Source of the DNA: Sinimarinibacterium sp. NLF-5-8
GTDB lineage: Bacteria; Pseudomonadota; Gammaproteobacteria; Nevskiales; Nevskiaceae
Assembly (NCBI RefSeq): GCF_010092425.1
Contig: NZ_CP048030.1
Location: forward strand, 1,747,501-1,811,500
DNA length: 64,000 nt
Direction of reading: 5' to 3'
In this document: positions 53,574 to 62,831 of the stretch, piece after piece
Layout of the letters: the number at the start of each line of letters is the position of its first letter
How positions within the stretch are numbered: the first letter of the stretch is position 1
The notes under the pieces: model-generated
Databases searched by the model: none
Seen by the model: the letters and a program-made list of their open reading frames with translations, nothing else
What the model was told of the DNA's origin: nothing
Program-made: the position numbers and the translations under genes

Positions 53574-54617
53574 GTGTCCGATTTATTCACCTGCCCTGAT
53601 TATTTGCAGCCATTGGAACAACAAGGTTGTGTTGACCCCGCGCGCGGCTGGACGCCCACGCCGATCACCCTGCCCAGCGGCGCGCGCGCGCCGGCCTACC
53701 TCAAAACCCACTCCTGGGGCGAGTTTGTGTTTGATTTTGAAATCGCCCGCGCCTACCAATCACACGGCCTCGACTACTACCCCAAGCTGGTCTGCGCCGT
53801 GCCGTTTACGCCGGTTCCCGGCGCGCGCTTGCTGGGGCAAAACCCGGATCAACAACAGCAGCTCATCGAAGGCTTGATCCGCACCGCCCACAGCGCGCGC
53901 GCATCCAGCGCCCATGTTCTCTACCCACTGGATGACGAAGCCGAGCAACTCGCGCGCGCGGGCTGGATTCAGCGCGACCAAATCCGCTACGTCTGGGATC
54001 AGCGCGGCTACCGCAGCTTTGATGACTTTTTGGCCGCGCTGTCACACAAGCGCCGCAAAAACATGCGCAGCGAACGCCGCCAGATTGCCCAGCTCGGCTT
54101 TGAAATCGAGTGGCACTCGGCACACGATTTTTCAGCCAACGAGCGCGCGCAGCTTTACGCGCTCTACGCCAGCACTTACCACGCGCGCGGGCAAACGCCC
54201 TATCTCAACGCCGCGTGTTTAAACGACTGGATGCAGCGTTTTGGCGCGCGCATGCCGTTTTGCGTGGCGCGCAAAGACGGACGCATCGAAGCCATGGCGT
54301 TTTACTTTGTTGACGGCGCGCGCCTGTGCGGACGCCACTGGGGCAGCGCCAGCGACGCCGCGCTGCTCCACTTTGAACTGTGCTACTACCAAGGCATTGA
54401 CTACGCCATTACCCACGGCCTGCAACACTTCGACGCCGGCGTACAGGGCGAACACAAACTGCTGCGCGGCTTTGACGCCTGCACGGTGCCATCGATGCAC
54501 TGGTTTGCCCACACCGACTTTCACCGCGCGCTCAGCGCCCACTTCGAACACGAACGCGCAGACGTGGCCGCGCATCTGGCCATGCTGCAACGCCATAGTG
54601 CTTATAGAAGCGGGTGA
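53574..54617 (+). CDS. COG3146 (GNAT-like) family protein
   Basis: About 347 residues of the COG3146 family, distantly related to acyl transferases of peptidoglycan (FemAB/GNAT-like): FVFDFEIARAYQSHGLDYYP then KLVCAVPFTPVPGARLLG, SHKRRKNMRSERRQIAQLG, and a C-terminal HFDAGVQGEHKLLRGFDACT. No ATG fits: the likely start is GTG (53574), 8 nt after GAG; a TTG two codons earlier is possible. The stop codon (TGA) lies in the first unit of a heptamer repeat. N-acyltransferase activity is presumed; the substrate is unknown. Confidence 0.82.
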   Translation: MSDLFTCPDYLQPLEQQGCVDPARGWTPTPITLPSGARAPAYLKTHSWGEFVFDFEIARAYQSHGLDYYPKLVCAVPFTPVPGARLLGQNPDQQQQLIEGLIRTAHSARASSAHVLYPLDDEAEQLARAGWIQRDQIRYVWDQRGYRSFDDFLAALSHKRRKNMRSERRQIAQLGFEIEWHSAHDFSANERAQLYALYASTYHARGQTPYLNAACLNDWMQRFGARMPFCVARKDGRIEAMAFYFVDGARLCGRHWGSASDAALLHFELCYYQGIDYAITHGLQHFDAGVQGEHKLLRGFDACTVPSMHWFAHTDFHRALSAHFEHERADVAAHLAMLQRHSAYRSG

Positions 54618-54716
54618 TGGGTGATGGGTGATGGGTGATGGGTGATGGGTGATGGGTGATGGGTGATGGGTGATGGGTGATGGGTGATGGGTGATGGGTG
54701 ATGGGTGATGGGTGAT
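54612..54716. repeat. (GGGTGAT)15 perfect heptanucleotide tandem repeat
   Basis: Exactly 15 uninterrupted 7-bp units, 105 bp. The first unit supplies the stop codon of the COG3146 gene, so copy-number change would not alter that protein. A degenerate relative (GATCACCCATCA, opposite orientation) occurs near 55017-55028. Perfect units suggest recent expansion by slippage. Confidence 0.97.
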
Positions 54717-54740
54717 TTTCAAAATGATCCGTCGGGGGAT

Positions 54741-54849
54741 TTGATGACCGCAATAGCGCGCGCAAAACAACCACAGCTTCGCGGCTGAAGCCGCTCCCAC
54801 AACCGCAGGCCTTTCGCGGGAGCGGCTTCAGCCGCGAATCGGTACGCAA
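54741..54849 (+). repeat. Mosaic dispersed repeat, long copy with REP-like hairpin
   Basis: Left flank TTGATGACCGCAATAGCGCG… (54741-54777) and right flank GCCGCGAATCGGTACGCAA match the short copy at 50741-50801. Between them lies a perfect inverted repeat with 21-bp arms (54778-54798 and 54818-54838; core GGCTGAAGCCGCTCCC) and a 19-nt loop, of the REP/BIME type seen in Pseudomonas and Xanthomonadales. Confidence 0.85.
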
Positions 54850-54880
54850 ATCAAACCACCACCCCCATTCAAATCCACCC

Positions 54881-54970
54881 CGTCATTGCGACGAAAGCCG
54901 CAATCCAGAAAAGCCTTCAGTGGATAGCCGAACCCAGGCACTGGATCCTTGCTTACGCAAGGATGACGGC
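54881..54970 (+). repeat. 90-bp dispersed repeat, copy B
   Basis: Same length and orientation as 19928-20017; ends CGTCATTGCG…GGATGACGGC are shared. Located between the mosaic repeat and the small membrane-protein gene, in a 420-bp repeat cluster (54612-55030) with no coding signal. Confidence 0.8.
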
Positions 54971-55040
54971 GGCGAGGTTTGCACGCGCGGGTTGTGGATG
55001 ACGCAAGCCTCATCACCGATCACCCATCAAGAGTCACGGA

Positions 55041-55292
55041 TCACCGCCGCCACGACAGCGCGGTAAACGCCAGCAGCAGCGCCGCCATCAGTCCTAGCCA
55101 CAGGGCAAAGCCGTATTCACCGGCGATCAGCGCCAACACCGCGACCAGACTGAACAGCAGCGCCAATCCGGCCTCGATCTGCCGCCCCAGCGGCCAATCA
55201 GCCACACGCAGATGAAGATGCCCGCTGCGGATACGCAGAACCACCAGTATCAATGCACTGGCGATTGCGATGAGTGTGAGAATTTGTGCCAT
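55041..55292 (-). CDS. Small three-helix membrane protein, hypothetical
   Basis: 83 residues with two or three hydrophobic helices: ILTLIAIASALILVVLRI, GLALLFSLVAVLALIAGEYG and LWLGLMAALLLAFTAL. The ATG at 55292 is preferred over upstream starts in the same frame because it begins the first helix. It is divergent from the ddh gene. No family is recognised. Confidence 0.55.
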   Translation of the reverse strand: MAQILTLIAIASALILVVLRIRSGHLHLRVADWPLGRQIEAGLALLFSLVAVLALIAGEYGFALWLGLMAALLLAFTALSWRR

Positions 55293-55403
55293 GGGCGCAT
55301 TGTGCCCGCAATCCACCGTTATCATGCGCGCCCGGCCGCATTGCGCTCGACAGCAACCGCAGCGCGCGCCGTCGCACACTGTCGATTTTCAACGGAAAAA
55401 CCT

Positions 55404-56390
55404 ATGAGCGATTCAATCCGTATTGGCATCCTCGGCTACGGCAACCTGGGCCGTGGCGTGGAAACTGCCATTCACAAAAACCCGGATATGCGTCTGGTTG
55501 GCATCTACAGCCGCCGCGCGCCTGCAACCATCACCCCGCAAAACCCGCAAACGCCGGTACTGAGCATCGACGCGCTGGATGACGACACTGAAAAAATCGA
55601 CGTTCTCATTCTCTGCGGCGGCTCCAAGGACGACCTGCCGGTACAAACACCGCAATTCGCGCGCCGCTACAACGTGGTGGACAGCTTTGATAACCACGCG
55701 TGCATTCCCGAACACTTTGAAACCGTCGACGCGCGCGCGCGCGCGGGCAATACCACCGCGCTGATTGCCTGTGGCTGGGATCCGGGCCTGTTTTCAATCA
55801 ACCGCCTGTACGGTGAAGCTCTGCTGCCGGATGGCGAGACGTACACCTTTTGGGGGCGCGGCGTCAGCCAGGGTCACTCCGATGCGATCCGCCGTGTGTC
55901 CGGCGTTGCCGCTGGCGTGCAATACACGCTGCCGTCGCAGCCGGCCATCGAACAGGTGCGCAGCGGCACCCGCCCGCAGCTCAGCACGCGGCAAAAGCAC
56001 ATGCGCGAGTGCTTTGTGGTGCTCAAAGAAGGGGCCGATGAAAACGCCGTGCGCGAGGCCATTGTCACCATGCCCAACTACTTTGAGCCGTATGACACCA
56101 CCGTGCACTTCATCAGCGCCGAGGAACTGGCGCGCGATCACGGCAATATGCCGCACGGCGGCTTTGTGATCCGCAGCGGCAACACCAGCGATGCCCACGC
56201 ACAAGTGGTGGAGTACCGGATTGCGCTGGACAGCAACCCAGAGTTCACCGCCAGCGTGTTGGTTGCCTACGCGCGCGCGGTGCATCGTCTGAGTCAGATG
56301 GGACAGTACGGCTGCAAAACCGTGCTGGATATTGCGCCGGGGTTGCTCTCGCCCAAACCAGCGGCGGCGCTGCGTCAGCAGTTGTTGTAA
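55404..56390 (+). CDS. ddh: meso-Diaminopimelate D-dehydrogenase
   Basis: 328 residues. An N-terminal NADP Rossmann motif (IRIGILGYGNLGRGVETAI), the CGGSKDDLPVQTPQ segment, VVDSFDNH, and TALIACGWDPGLFSINRLYG of the substrate domain match meso-DAP dehydrogenase. It catalyses one-step reductive amination of tetrahydrodipicolinate to meso-DAP, bypassing the dapDCE/F succinylase route. The ATG at 55404 is the family start. It stands alone, with no dap neighbours. The enzyme is known mainly from Corynebacterium, some Bacillus-related species and Bacteroidetes, so presence here is of interest. Confidence 0.88.
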   Translation: MSDSIRIGILGYGNLGRGVETAIHKNPDMRLVGIYSRRAPATITPQNPQTPVLSIDALDDDTEKIDVLILCGGSKDDLPVQTPQFARRYNVVDSFDNHACIPEHFETVDARARAGNTTALIACGWDPGLFSINRLYGEALLPDGETYTFWGRGVSQGHSDAIRRVSGVAAGVQYTLPSQPAIEQVRSGTRPQLSTRQKHMRECFVVLKEGADENAVREAIVTMPNYFEPYDTTVHFISAEELARDHGNMPHGGFVIRSGNTSDAHAQVVEYRIALDSNPEFTASVLVAYARAVHRLSQMGQYGCKTVLDIAPGLLSPKPAAALRQQLL

Positions 56391-56399
56391 ATCGGCATT

Positions 56400-56424
56400 C
56401 AGCGCCGCAACGGGCGCGGCGCTG
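56400..56424. terminator. Hairpin between convergent ddh and fabH
   Basis: CAGCGCCGC / GCGGCGCTG, a 9-bp perfect stem, 7-nt loop, 9 nt after the ddh stop; no T-run follows, so termination is uncertain. Confidence 0.45.
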
Positions 56425-56523
56425 TGCCGGTGATCGGAATCAATGATCGTAAGGTGCGCGCGCGCCTTGCAAAAAGCCCGTTCCCGCGCTGGCTTTGAGC
56501 AAATGCGCGCGCGCCAGAGCACG

Positions 56524-57483
56524 CTACCAACGCAACAGGATCGACCCCCAGGTCATGCCGCCCCCCACGCCTTCGAGCAAAACCAGATGCCCTGGCTGGA
56601 TACGCGCATCGCGCACCGCCTTGTCCAGCGCCAAGGGCACCGACGCAGCAGAGGTATTGCCATGCCGCGCCACCGTGGTCACAACACGTTCGCGCGGCAC
56701 GCCCATCTTGTCGGCGGTGGCATTGATGATGCGCAGGTTGGCCTGGTGCGGCACAAACCAATCCAGATCCTTGCCGGTAAAGCCGTTGTGTTCCAGCGCC
56801 TCGCGCGAGCATTCATCCAGCACCCGCACCGCCAGTTTGAATACCGCAGGGCCGTCCATTTCCACAAACGGGCTGCCACGAACCTGACCTCGGTGGACAT
56901 TGCCGCTGACACGCAAAATATGGCTCAGGCTGCCGTCGGCGTGCAGATGGCTCGAATAGATCCCCGGCGCCTCCGAAGCCTTGACGATGACCGCGCCTGC
57001 ACCATCGCCAAACAGTACGCAGGTGCGCCGATCAGTCCAGTCGAGCAGACGCGAAAACACCTCGGCACCCACCACCAGCGCGCATTTGTGCGCGCCGCTG
57101 GCAATGAATTTATCGGCAGTGGCCAGCGCATAGATAAAGCCGGTGCAGACCGCCTGCACGTCAAACGCCGCCCCGCGCTTGACCCCCAGCCGCGCCTGTA
57201 AAAGGCAAGCCGTGGACGGAAAAATCATGTCCGGTGTGGTGGTGGCGACAATGATCAGATCAATATCGTCGGCACTCACATTGGCGGCCTGCATCGCGCG
57301 CTGTGCCGCCTGGAACGCCAGATCACTGGTCATCTCGGTTTCTGCCGCCACATGGCGCGCCTCGATCCCCGTGCGTGAAACAATCCAGTCATCGCTGGTT
57401 TCAATCCGCGCCTGCAACTCCTGATTGGTCACCACCCGCTCCGGCAGATAGCTCCCGGTTCCAATAATCTTGCTATAAGGCAT
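56524..57483 (-). CDS. fabH: 3-oxoacyl-[ACP] synthase III (KAS III)
   Basis: 319 residues. Active-site Cys113 (QAVCTGF), His246 (VPHQANLR) and Asn276 (RHGNTSAA) are all present, and the [12 protein letters not shown] end is canonical. It condenses acetyl-CoA with malonyl-ACP to start fatty-acid synthesis. It lies alone rather than next to plsX-fabD-fabG, so a second FabH elsewhere is likely. Confidence 0.93.
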   Translation of the reverse strand: MPYSKIIGTGSYLPERVVTNQELQARIETSDDWIVSRTGIEARHVAAETEMTSDLAFQAAQRAMQAANVSADDIDLIIVATTTPDMIFPSTACLLQARLGVKRGAAFDVQAVCTGFIYALATADKFIASGAHKCALVVGAEVFSRLLDWTDRRTCVLFGDGAGAVIVKASEAPGIYSSHLHADGSLSHILRVSGNVHRGQVRGSPFVEMDGPAVFKLAVRVLDECSREALEHNGFTGKDLDWFVPHQANLRIINATADKMGVPRERVVTTVARHGNTSAASVPLALDKAVRDARIQPGHLVLLEGVGGGMTWGSILLRW

Positions 57484-57578
57484 CGCCGCATCCTTTATGT
57501 GGATTCAACCATCGTAACGGTGCCGCACCTCGCCGCGCACCGAACAAGCCATATTACCTGACCGACTGCCCCATACCC

Positions 57579-58376
57579 ATGACCTGCTTCAATCAACTCC
57601 TCGACGCCGTACACCTGGATGACGATGGCCTGTGCCATAGCCAGGGACACCCTGACTGGACCCAGGGCCGCACCCTGTTCGGCGGTCTGCAAACCGCACT
57701 GGCCGTTCGCGTCTTGCGGCAAAAAATCGGCGATGCCCTGCCATTGCGCAGCGTACAGACCACGTTCATGGCCCCCGTGCCGCCTGCGGCCTTCACGCTG
57801 GTGCCGCAAATCCTGCGCATGGGCGGATCAACGATCCACGGCGAATGTCGCATCGTCAGCGGCGATGACGTGCTGTGCAGCGTCGTCGCCGTCTTTGGCA
57901 AATCACGCCCATCAAGCATCCGAATCGCACCCGCGCGCCCCGAGATCGAACGCGATCCCGATGCCGCCGCCGAATTGCCGTTCATCGACGGCCTGACGCC
58001 CGCTTTCACCCAGCATTTTCAGTTGCGCTGGGCGCAGGGCGGCTTTCCGTTCACGGGCGCAGCACAGCCACGCACGCGGATCCATGTGCGCTTCCGCCAG
58101 CCACAGACACTGACCGAAGCGCACCTGATCGCATTGGCCGATACCGTGCCCTCACCCGGCCTGTCCGTTCTCAAAAAACCGGCCATGGCCAGCTCGATGA
58201 CCTGGACGCTGGAACTGTTCGACCAGCGCACCGAATTTGCCGCGCAGGACTGGTGGCGCATGGATACCGTCATCGACGCCGCCGCCGAGGGCTATCTCGG
58301 GCAATCTGCACACTTGTGGACACCCGACGGCCAGCTCGCCGCACTCAGTCGGCAAACCGTCGTCGCCTTCGGCTGA
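57579..58376 (+). CDS. Acyl-CoA thioesterase family protein (double hot-dog)
   Basis: 265 residues. Two hot-dog halves (GRTLFGGLQTALAVRVLRQK… PLRSVQTTFMAPVPPAAFTL; and IHVRFRQPQTLTEAHLIALA… SMTWTLELFDQ), of the TesB/TE4-like thioesterase family. Predicted to hydrolyse medium or long acyl-CoA. Divergent from fabH with a 95-nt gap. Substrate chain length cannot be told from sequence. Confidence 0.83.
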   Translation: MTCFNQLLDAVHLDDDGLCHSQGHPDWTQGRTLFGGLQTALAVRVLRQKIGDALPLRSVQTTFMAPVPPAAFTLVPQILRMGGSTIHGECRIVSGDDVLCSVVAVFGKSRPSSIRIAPARPEIERDPDAAAELPFIDGLTPAFTQHFQLRWAQGGFPFTGAAQPRTRIHVRFRQPQTLTEAHLIALADTVPSPGLSVLKKPAMASSMTWTLELFDQRTEFAAQDWWRMDTVIDAAAEGYLGQSAHLWTPDGQLAALSRQTVVAFG

Positions 58377-58466
58377 GCAACCCCACAAAAAATCCCCATA
58401 AAAGCTGGCACTTCGCGCACAAACTCCCTATGCTCAAAGCCTTCACTGCACAGGGAGTTTCCGAGC

Positions 58467-58889
58467 ATGGCTGCATCCAAATTGAAGTCGCCGTTGAAGA
58501 CCATCCGCACCAAGATCGACTCTGCAACGCAGCGTCGCAAGAAACAGGTTGCAGATCTGCGCAGTAAAGCAGCTGAGGCAGCGCTGAACTGGGTCATGGC
58601 ACACGAGTCACGCATCCAGCAATTCCGCGATGCCGTGGCCAAAACCCCGGTCGCCGGAACCGTCGACAAACTGATCGAAATGATCAAGACCGAAGCCGAG
58701 GCACCACCCAAAAAGGCAAAGGCCGCAGCCGTCAAACCCGCAGCCAAGCCTGCCGCCGCACCCAAAGCCGCCAGTACCGCCGCACCCAAAAAAGCCACGG
58801 TGAAAAAAGCCGCCGCTAAAAAGGCCATCGCCAAAAAAGCGCCCGCCAAAAAGGCCGCTGCAAAAAAGGCCAGCAAAAAGTCTGCCTGA
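58467..58889 (+). CDS. Histone H1-like Lys/Ala-rich protein
   Basis: 140 residues: an N-terminal helical domain of about 70 residues (LRSKAAEAALNWVMAHESRI) and a C-terminal tail built of KKA/PAKKAA repeats (about 75-140). This resembles AlgP/H1-like nucleoid proteins and some phasin-tailed proteins. It may bind DNA or polyphosphate/PHA granules; the head has no assigned fold. A bidirectional terminator follows. Confidence 0.75.
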   Translation: MAASKLKSPLKTIRTKIDSATQRRKKQVADLRSKAAEAALNWVMAHESRIQQFRDAVAKTPVAGTVDKLIEMIKTEAEAPPKKAKAAAVKPAAKPAAAPKAASTAAPKKATVKKAAAKKAIAKKAPAKKAAAKKASKKSA

Positions 58890-58918
58890 AAAGCCGCACC
58901 CCACTCGCGCCAACGCGC

Positions 58919-58948
58919 AAAAGGCCGCTGATTTCAGCGGCCTTTTTT
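58919..58948. terminator. Terminator after the H1-like gene
   Basis: AAGGCCGCTGA-TT-TCAGCGGCCTT, an 11-bp perfect stem with preceding A's and trailing TTTTTT. Confidence 0.92.
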
Positions 58949-59295
58949 GTGGCTGGGTGTCAGGTGCAGCTTGTGATTGTCCATGAACGCGCGCATAAAA
59001 CTATCGTCTTTGCGAGACGCGTAACGACGCGACAAACCCGTGCACAAGACCACTAAAGCGGCTTCGCTTGACGCTGGCCTGACGGGCTGTCCCTCATTCC
59101 CACGCCCCAGCGCAGGAACGGCAGCCGATATTGATGTGCGCTAAAAAGATAAGGTGTCCGGTGCGGGACTCCCAGTCCCCGCAATCGATCCGCCGAGAGG
59201 CGTCCTCGCGTAGGAAGATTCACGCTGTTGACCGGACGATAGTGATCCTACCATCACCGACACCATCACAATCGCCCTCACCCTTGGCGCGCGCA
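58949..59295. other. Non-coding gap with repeat debris
   Basis: About 350 bp without a credible gene. A GTGCGGGACT/AGTCCCCGCA imperfect hairpin lies near 59161-59182. A 71-codon open frame through it has no start signal or family similarity and is not called. The rest shows nothing recognisable. Confidence 0.5.
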
Positions 59296-60210
59296 TCAAT
59301 TTTTAGCATCAGAAAGTTCCGCTACAGCGCCTTTCCAATGCTGTAACAAATACGCCTCAATCGCCGGCAGTAGCGGGCTGGCGAGGTCATGCCCCATGTG
59401 GTCGATCACTTCCAGACGAGCGTGGGGCATGCAGCGGGCGAGTTCGTGGGCGGCGGCAACCGGCACCAGAGGATCAGCCTTGCCGTGGATGATCAGCGTC
59501 GGCAGCGTGACCTTGCGCAGGGCTTTGCTGCGGCTGGGGGCGGCCATGATCGCGGCCATTTGCCGTAGAAATCCGCGCGGGTAAACGCTGCGATCAATTT
59601 GCTGCGCGACCTGCGCGCGCAGGATGTCTTCGCTTTCCTGCATCGGTGGGCGGCTGCCGATCAGTCGCCAGGTTTTGATGCCGTGTGCGATCAAACCTTC
59701 TCGATCACGCCGTTTGGGGCGGCGGATCATGTGCAGGCGCACCGGCATGCTCGCACCGGGCAGCCGTGGGTTGCCGCTGCTGGTCATGATCAGGGTTTGG
59801 CTGATCACGCGCGCGCGGTGTTCGATGGCCAGCAATTGCGCAATCATGCCGCCCATCGACATGCCGACGATGTGCGCGCGCGCAATGCCCAGTGCATCGA
59901 GCACGCCGATGCTGTCGCGCGCCATATCGTTGAGTGTGTACGGCGCGCGCATCGGCAGATGCAGGGTATTGGCCAGTGCAATGCGCGCCAGCGAGGGTTT
60001 GCCCAGGGCATCCAGCTTGCTCGACAGCCCGACATCACGGTTATCAAACCCAACGACGTAATATCCCGCCGCCGCCAATGCCTCGCAAAACAGCCGTGGC
60101 CACAGCGTGAGCTGTCCGCCCAGCCCCATGATCAGCAGAACGGCAGGATCTGCCGGATCGCCAAAGGTTTCGTAGGCCAGCTCCAGCCCGTTGCTGTTGA
60201 GTGTTGGCAT
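59296..60210 (-). CDS. Alpha/beta hydrolase
   Basis: 304 residues. Oxyanion LIMGLGGQLTLWP, nucleophile GMSMGGMIAQ and His in HMGHDLASP. The family (homologues of 3-oxoadipate enol-lactonase/RsbQ-type hydrolases) is broad. Preceded by AAAGG 8 nt before the ATG at 60210. Lies just after nqrF on the same strand with a hairpin between; not part of the nqr complex. Confidence 0.83.
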   Translation of the reverse strand: MPTLNSNGLELAYETFGDPADPAVLLIMGLGGQLTLWPRLFCEALAAAGYYVVGFDNRDVGLSSKLDALGKPSLARIALANTLHLPMRAPYTLNDMARDSIGVLDALGIARAHIVGMSMGGMIAQLLAIEHRARVISQTLIMTSSGNPRLPGASMPVRLHMIRRPKRRDREGLIAHGIKTWRLIGSRPPMQESEDILRAQVAQQIDRSVYPRGFLRQMAAIMAAPSRSKALRKVTLPTLIIHGKADPLVPVAAAHELARCMPHARLEVIDHMGHDLASPLLPAIEAYLLQHWKGAVAELSDAKN

Positions 60211-60233
60211 GTTGTTTGCCTTTCAGAATCGAA

Positions 60234-60268
60234 CAAGCCCCTGCAAACGCAACGTTCGCAGGGGCTTG
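60234..60268 (-). terminator. Hairpin after nqrF
   Basis: CAAGCCCCTGC / GCAGGGGCTTG, 11-bp perfect stem with a 13-nt loop. On the minus strand only a weak T-rich stretch (TTGTTCGATT) follows. Confidence 0.55.
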
Positions 60269-60290
60269 CATGGGTTTATACCGATTGGCA

Positions 60291-61514
60291 TCAGCCGCCG
60301 AAGTCGTCGAGCATGATGTCTTTACGTTCAACGCCCAGGTCCATCAGCATTTTGATGACGGCGGCGTTCATCATCGGCGGCCCGCACATGTAGTACTCGC
60401 AATCTTCCGGTGCTTTGTGATCCTTGAGATATTGCTCGTACAGGACGTTGTGAATGAAGCCGGTGTAGCCCGTCCAGTTGTCTTCAGGCAGCGCATCAGA
60501 CAAAGCGACGTTCCAGGTGAAATTGGGATGTTCGGCGGCGAGCTTGTCGAAGTCTTCGACGTAGAACATTTCGCGCTTGGAGCGCGCGCCGTACCAGAAG
60601 CTGACCTTGCGCTGGGTGTTGAGGCGATAGAACTGGTCGAGCAGGTGCGAGCGCATCGGTGCCATCCCCGCGCCGCCGCCGATAAAGACCATTTCTTTTT
60701 CGCTTTCGCGCGCGAAAAACTCACCAAATGGCCCGGAGATGGTGACTTTGTCGCCTGGCTTTAAGTTGAAGATGTAGCTGGACATCAACCCTGGCGGAAC
60801 GTTGGGTTGGCGCGGCGGCGGTGAGGCAATACGCACGTTGAGCATGATGATGCCCTTCTCCTCCGGATAGTTGGCCATGGAGTAGGCGCGCTCGACGGGT
60901 TCATCGACCTTGGAGGTGTATTGCCAGATATTGAACTTGTCCCAGTCTTCGCGGAACTGCGGTTCAACATCAAAATCCTTGTAGTTGACCACATGGGGCG
61001 GACATTCGATCTGAATGTACCCCCCGGCGCGGAAGTTGACGTGTTCACCTTCCGGCAGCTCCAGCACCAGCTCTTTGATAAAGGTGGCGACGTTGTGGTT
61101 GGAGCGCACCGTACATTCCCATTTCTTGACGCCAAAGACGTGTTCGGGAATCTGGATTTTCATGTCTTGCTTGACGGCCACCTGGCAGCTCAGGCGGTCA
61201 CATTCCTTGGCTTCGCGCTTGGTGATGTGAGTCAACTCGGTGGGCAGAATGTTGCCGCCGCCTTCAAACACCTTGACGCGGCACTGCGCACAGGAGCCGC
61301 CGCCGCCGCAGGCCGAGGGCACAAACAGGTTGGCTGAAGCCAGCGATTGCAGCAGGCGCCCGCCAACGGGCACTTCAATGGTGCGTTCACCGTTGATCAA
61401 GATGCTGACGTTACCCTCGGGCACAAGTTTGGCCTTGGCAAACAAGATCACCAATACCAGCGCCAGGATGATGACGACAAAAACAGTTACGCCAATTCCA
61501 ATATCAAAAAGCAT
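60291..61514 (-). CDS. nqrF: Na+-translocating NADH:quinone reductase subunit F
   Basis: 407 residues: N-terminal membrane helix ([20 protein letters not shown]), [2Fe-2S] domain ([16 protein letters not shown] plus a later Cys in LSCQ), FAD-binding [11 protein letters not shown] and NADH motif [20 protein letters not shown]. It takes electrons from NADH into the complex. Last of nqr(A)BCDEF; nqrM (DUF539), often next, is not found here. Confidence 0.97.
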   Translation of the reverse strand: MLFDIGIGVTVFVVIILALVLVILFAKAKLVPEGNVSILINGERTIEVPVGGRLLQSLASANLFVPSACGGGGSCAQCRVKVFEGGGNILPTELTHITKREAKECDRLSCQVAVKQDMKIQIPEHVFGVKKWECTVRSNHNVATFIKELVLELPEGEHVNFRAGGYIQIECPPHVVNYKDFDVEPQFREDWDKFNIWQYTSKVDEPVERAYSMANYPEEKGIIMLNVRIASPPPRQPNVPPGLMSSYIFNLKPGDKVTISGPFGEFFARESEKEMVFIGGGAGMAPMRSHLLDQFYRLNTQRKVSFWYGARSKREMFYVEDFDKLAAEHPNFTWNVALSDALPEDNWTGYTGFIHNVLYEQYLKDHKAPEDCEYYMCGPPMMNAAVIKMLMDLGVERKDIMLDDFGG

Positions 61515-61523
61515 GGCGCCCCC

Positions 61524-62132
61524 TCAGAGCTGGATGCCGGAGAAGGCCATAAAGCCAAACGCCAGCAACCCTGCAGAAATAAAGGTAATGCCCAGCCCTT
61601 GCAATGCGGGGGGCACATCGGAGTATTTGAGTTTTTCGCGCACACCGGCCAAAAGCACAATGGCCAGCGCCCAGCTTGCGCCGGAGGAGACGCCGTAAAC
61701 GCAGGATTCGGCAAAGGTGTAATCCCGCTCGGCCATGAACAAGGTGCCGCCAAAAATCGCGCAGTTGACCGCGATCAACGGCAGAAAAATGCCCAGCGCG
61801 TTGTAGAGCGCGGGCACGTACTTATCCAGCGTCATTTCCAAAATCTGCACGGTGGCGGCAATCACGCCGATGTAAACCACGATGCCGAGAAACATCAGGT
61901 CGGTATCGGGCAAGCCTGCCCAGGCCAGCGCACCGGGCTTCAAGACGTATTGCAGCAGCAGGTTGTTCAGCGGCACGGTGACGGTTTGCACGGCGATCAC
62001 GGCCACGCCGAGGCCAATGGCGGTTTCGATCTTCTTGGAAATCGCCAAGAAGGTGCACATGCCGAGGAAGAAGGCGAGCGCGAGGTTTTCAATAAACAGT
62101 GAGCGCACCGCAAGGCTTAGATAGTGTTCCAT
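61524..62132 (-). CDS. nqrE: Na+-translocating NADH:quinone reductase subunit E
   Basis: 202 residues, six predicted membrane helices ([20 protein letters not shown]…). Cys in the helix bundle ([10 protein letters not shown]) ligates the intramembrane iron centre shared with NqrD. Confidence 0.96.
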   Translation of the reverse strand: MEHYLSLAVRSLFIENLALAFFLGMCTFLAISKKIETAIGLGVAVIAVQTVTVPLNNLLLQYVLKPGALAWAGLPDTDLMFLGIVVYIGVIAATVQILEMTLDKYVPALYNALGIFLPLIAVNCAIFGGTLFMAERDYTFAESCVYGVSSGASWALAIVLLAGVREKLKYSDVPPALQGLGITFISAGLLAFGFMAFSGIQL

Positions 62133-62144
62133 GATGGCTCCTGA

Positions 62145-62816
62145 TCAGTGGGCGTCGTGCGCGTGGGAGGGGCCGGCCTGAATGCGGAATTCCGGAGTTT
62201 CAACCTGCTGAGGCTTCCAGCTGCGCACCACCCAGATGATGATGCCAATCAGGAAAAATGCAGACGGCGGCAACAACAGCAAGCCATTGGGAACATACCA
62301 GCCGCCATCGGTGACCAGCGGCAGCACTTCCACGCCCATCAATTTGCCGGAGCCAAACAGCTCACGAATGATCGCCAGCACAATCAAAATTGCCGAATAG
62401 CCAATCCCGTTCCCCAGGCCATCCAAAAACGCGGGAATCGGCGGGTTGGACTGGGCGAAGGCTTCCAGGCGCCCCATGACGATGCAGTTGGTCAAAATCA
62501 GGCCAATGAACACCGACAAGGATTTGGATTGTTCAAACGCAAAGGCTTTAAGGCTTTGGTCAACAATGATCACCAGGGTGGCCGCGATGGTCAGCTGGGC
62601 AATCATGCGCACGCTGCCCGGCACATGGTTGCGCACCATCGAGTAAAACAGGTTGGAAAAGGCACAGACCAGCGTCAAGCCGACGCACATCACCAATGCG
62701 CTTTCAACTTTACTGGTGACCGCCAGCGCCGAGCAGATGCCCAGCACCTGAAGAATGATCGGATTGCTGTCAACAATCGGTTCAACCAATAGATTTTTTG
62801 CGTTTTGTTCAGCCAT
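62145..62816 (-). CDS. nqrD: Na+-translocating NADH:quinone reductase subunit D
   Basis: 223 residues, membrane subunit homologous to NqrE. The [15 protein letters not shown] segment carries the Cys that ligates the iron centre. 12 nt from nqrE. Confidence 0.96.
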   Translation of the reverse strand: MAEQNAKNLLVEPIVDSNPIILQVLGICSALAVTSKVESALVMCVGLTLVCAFSNLFYSMVRNHVPGSVRMIAQLTIAATLVIIVDQSLKAFAFEQSKSLSVFIGLILTNCIVMGRLEAFAQSNPPIPAFLDGLGNGIGYSAILIVLAIIRELFGSGKLMGVEVLPLVTDGGWYVPNGLLLLPPSAFFLIGIIIWVVRSWKPQQVETPEFRIQAGPSHAHDAH

Positions 62817-62831
62817 GTTTCACCTCTGCCC

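Noticed and set aside
54612-54716. Possible CRISPR array
   Set aside because: The tract is a pure 7-bp tandem repeat without spacers; no cas genes are present.
54532-54849. Open frames on the minus strand through the heptamer repeat (THHPSPI repeats)
   Set aside because: They are translations of a tandem DNA repeat and overlap the end of a well-supported plus-strand gene.
59131-59346. 71-codon open frame
   Set aside because: No ribosome site or family similarity, and it overlaps the 3' end of the hydrolase gene on the other strand.
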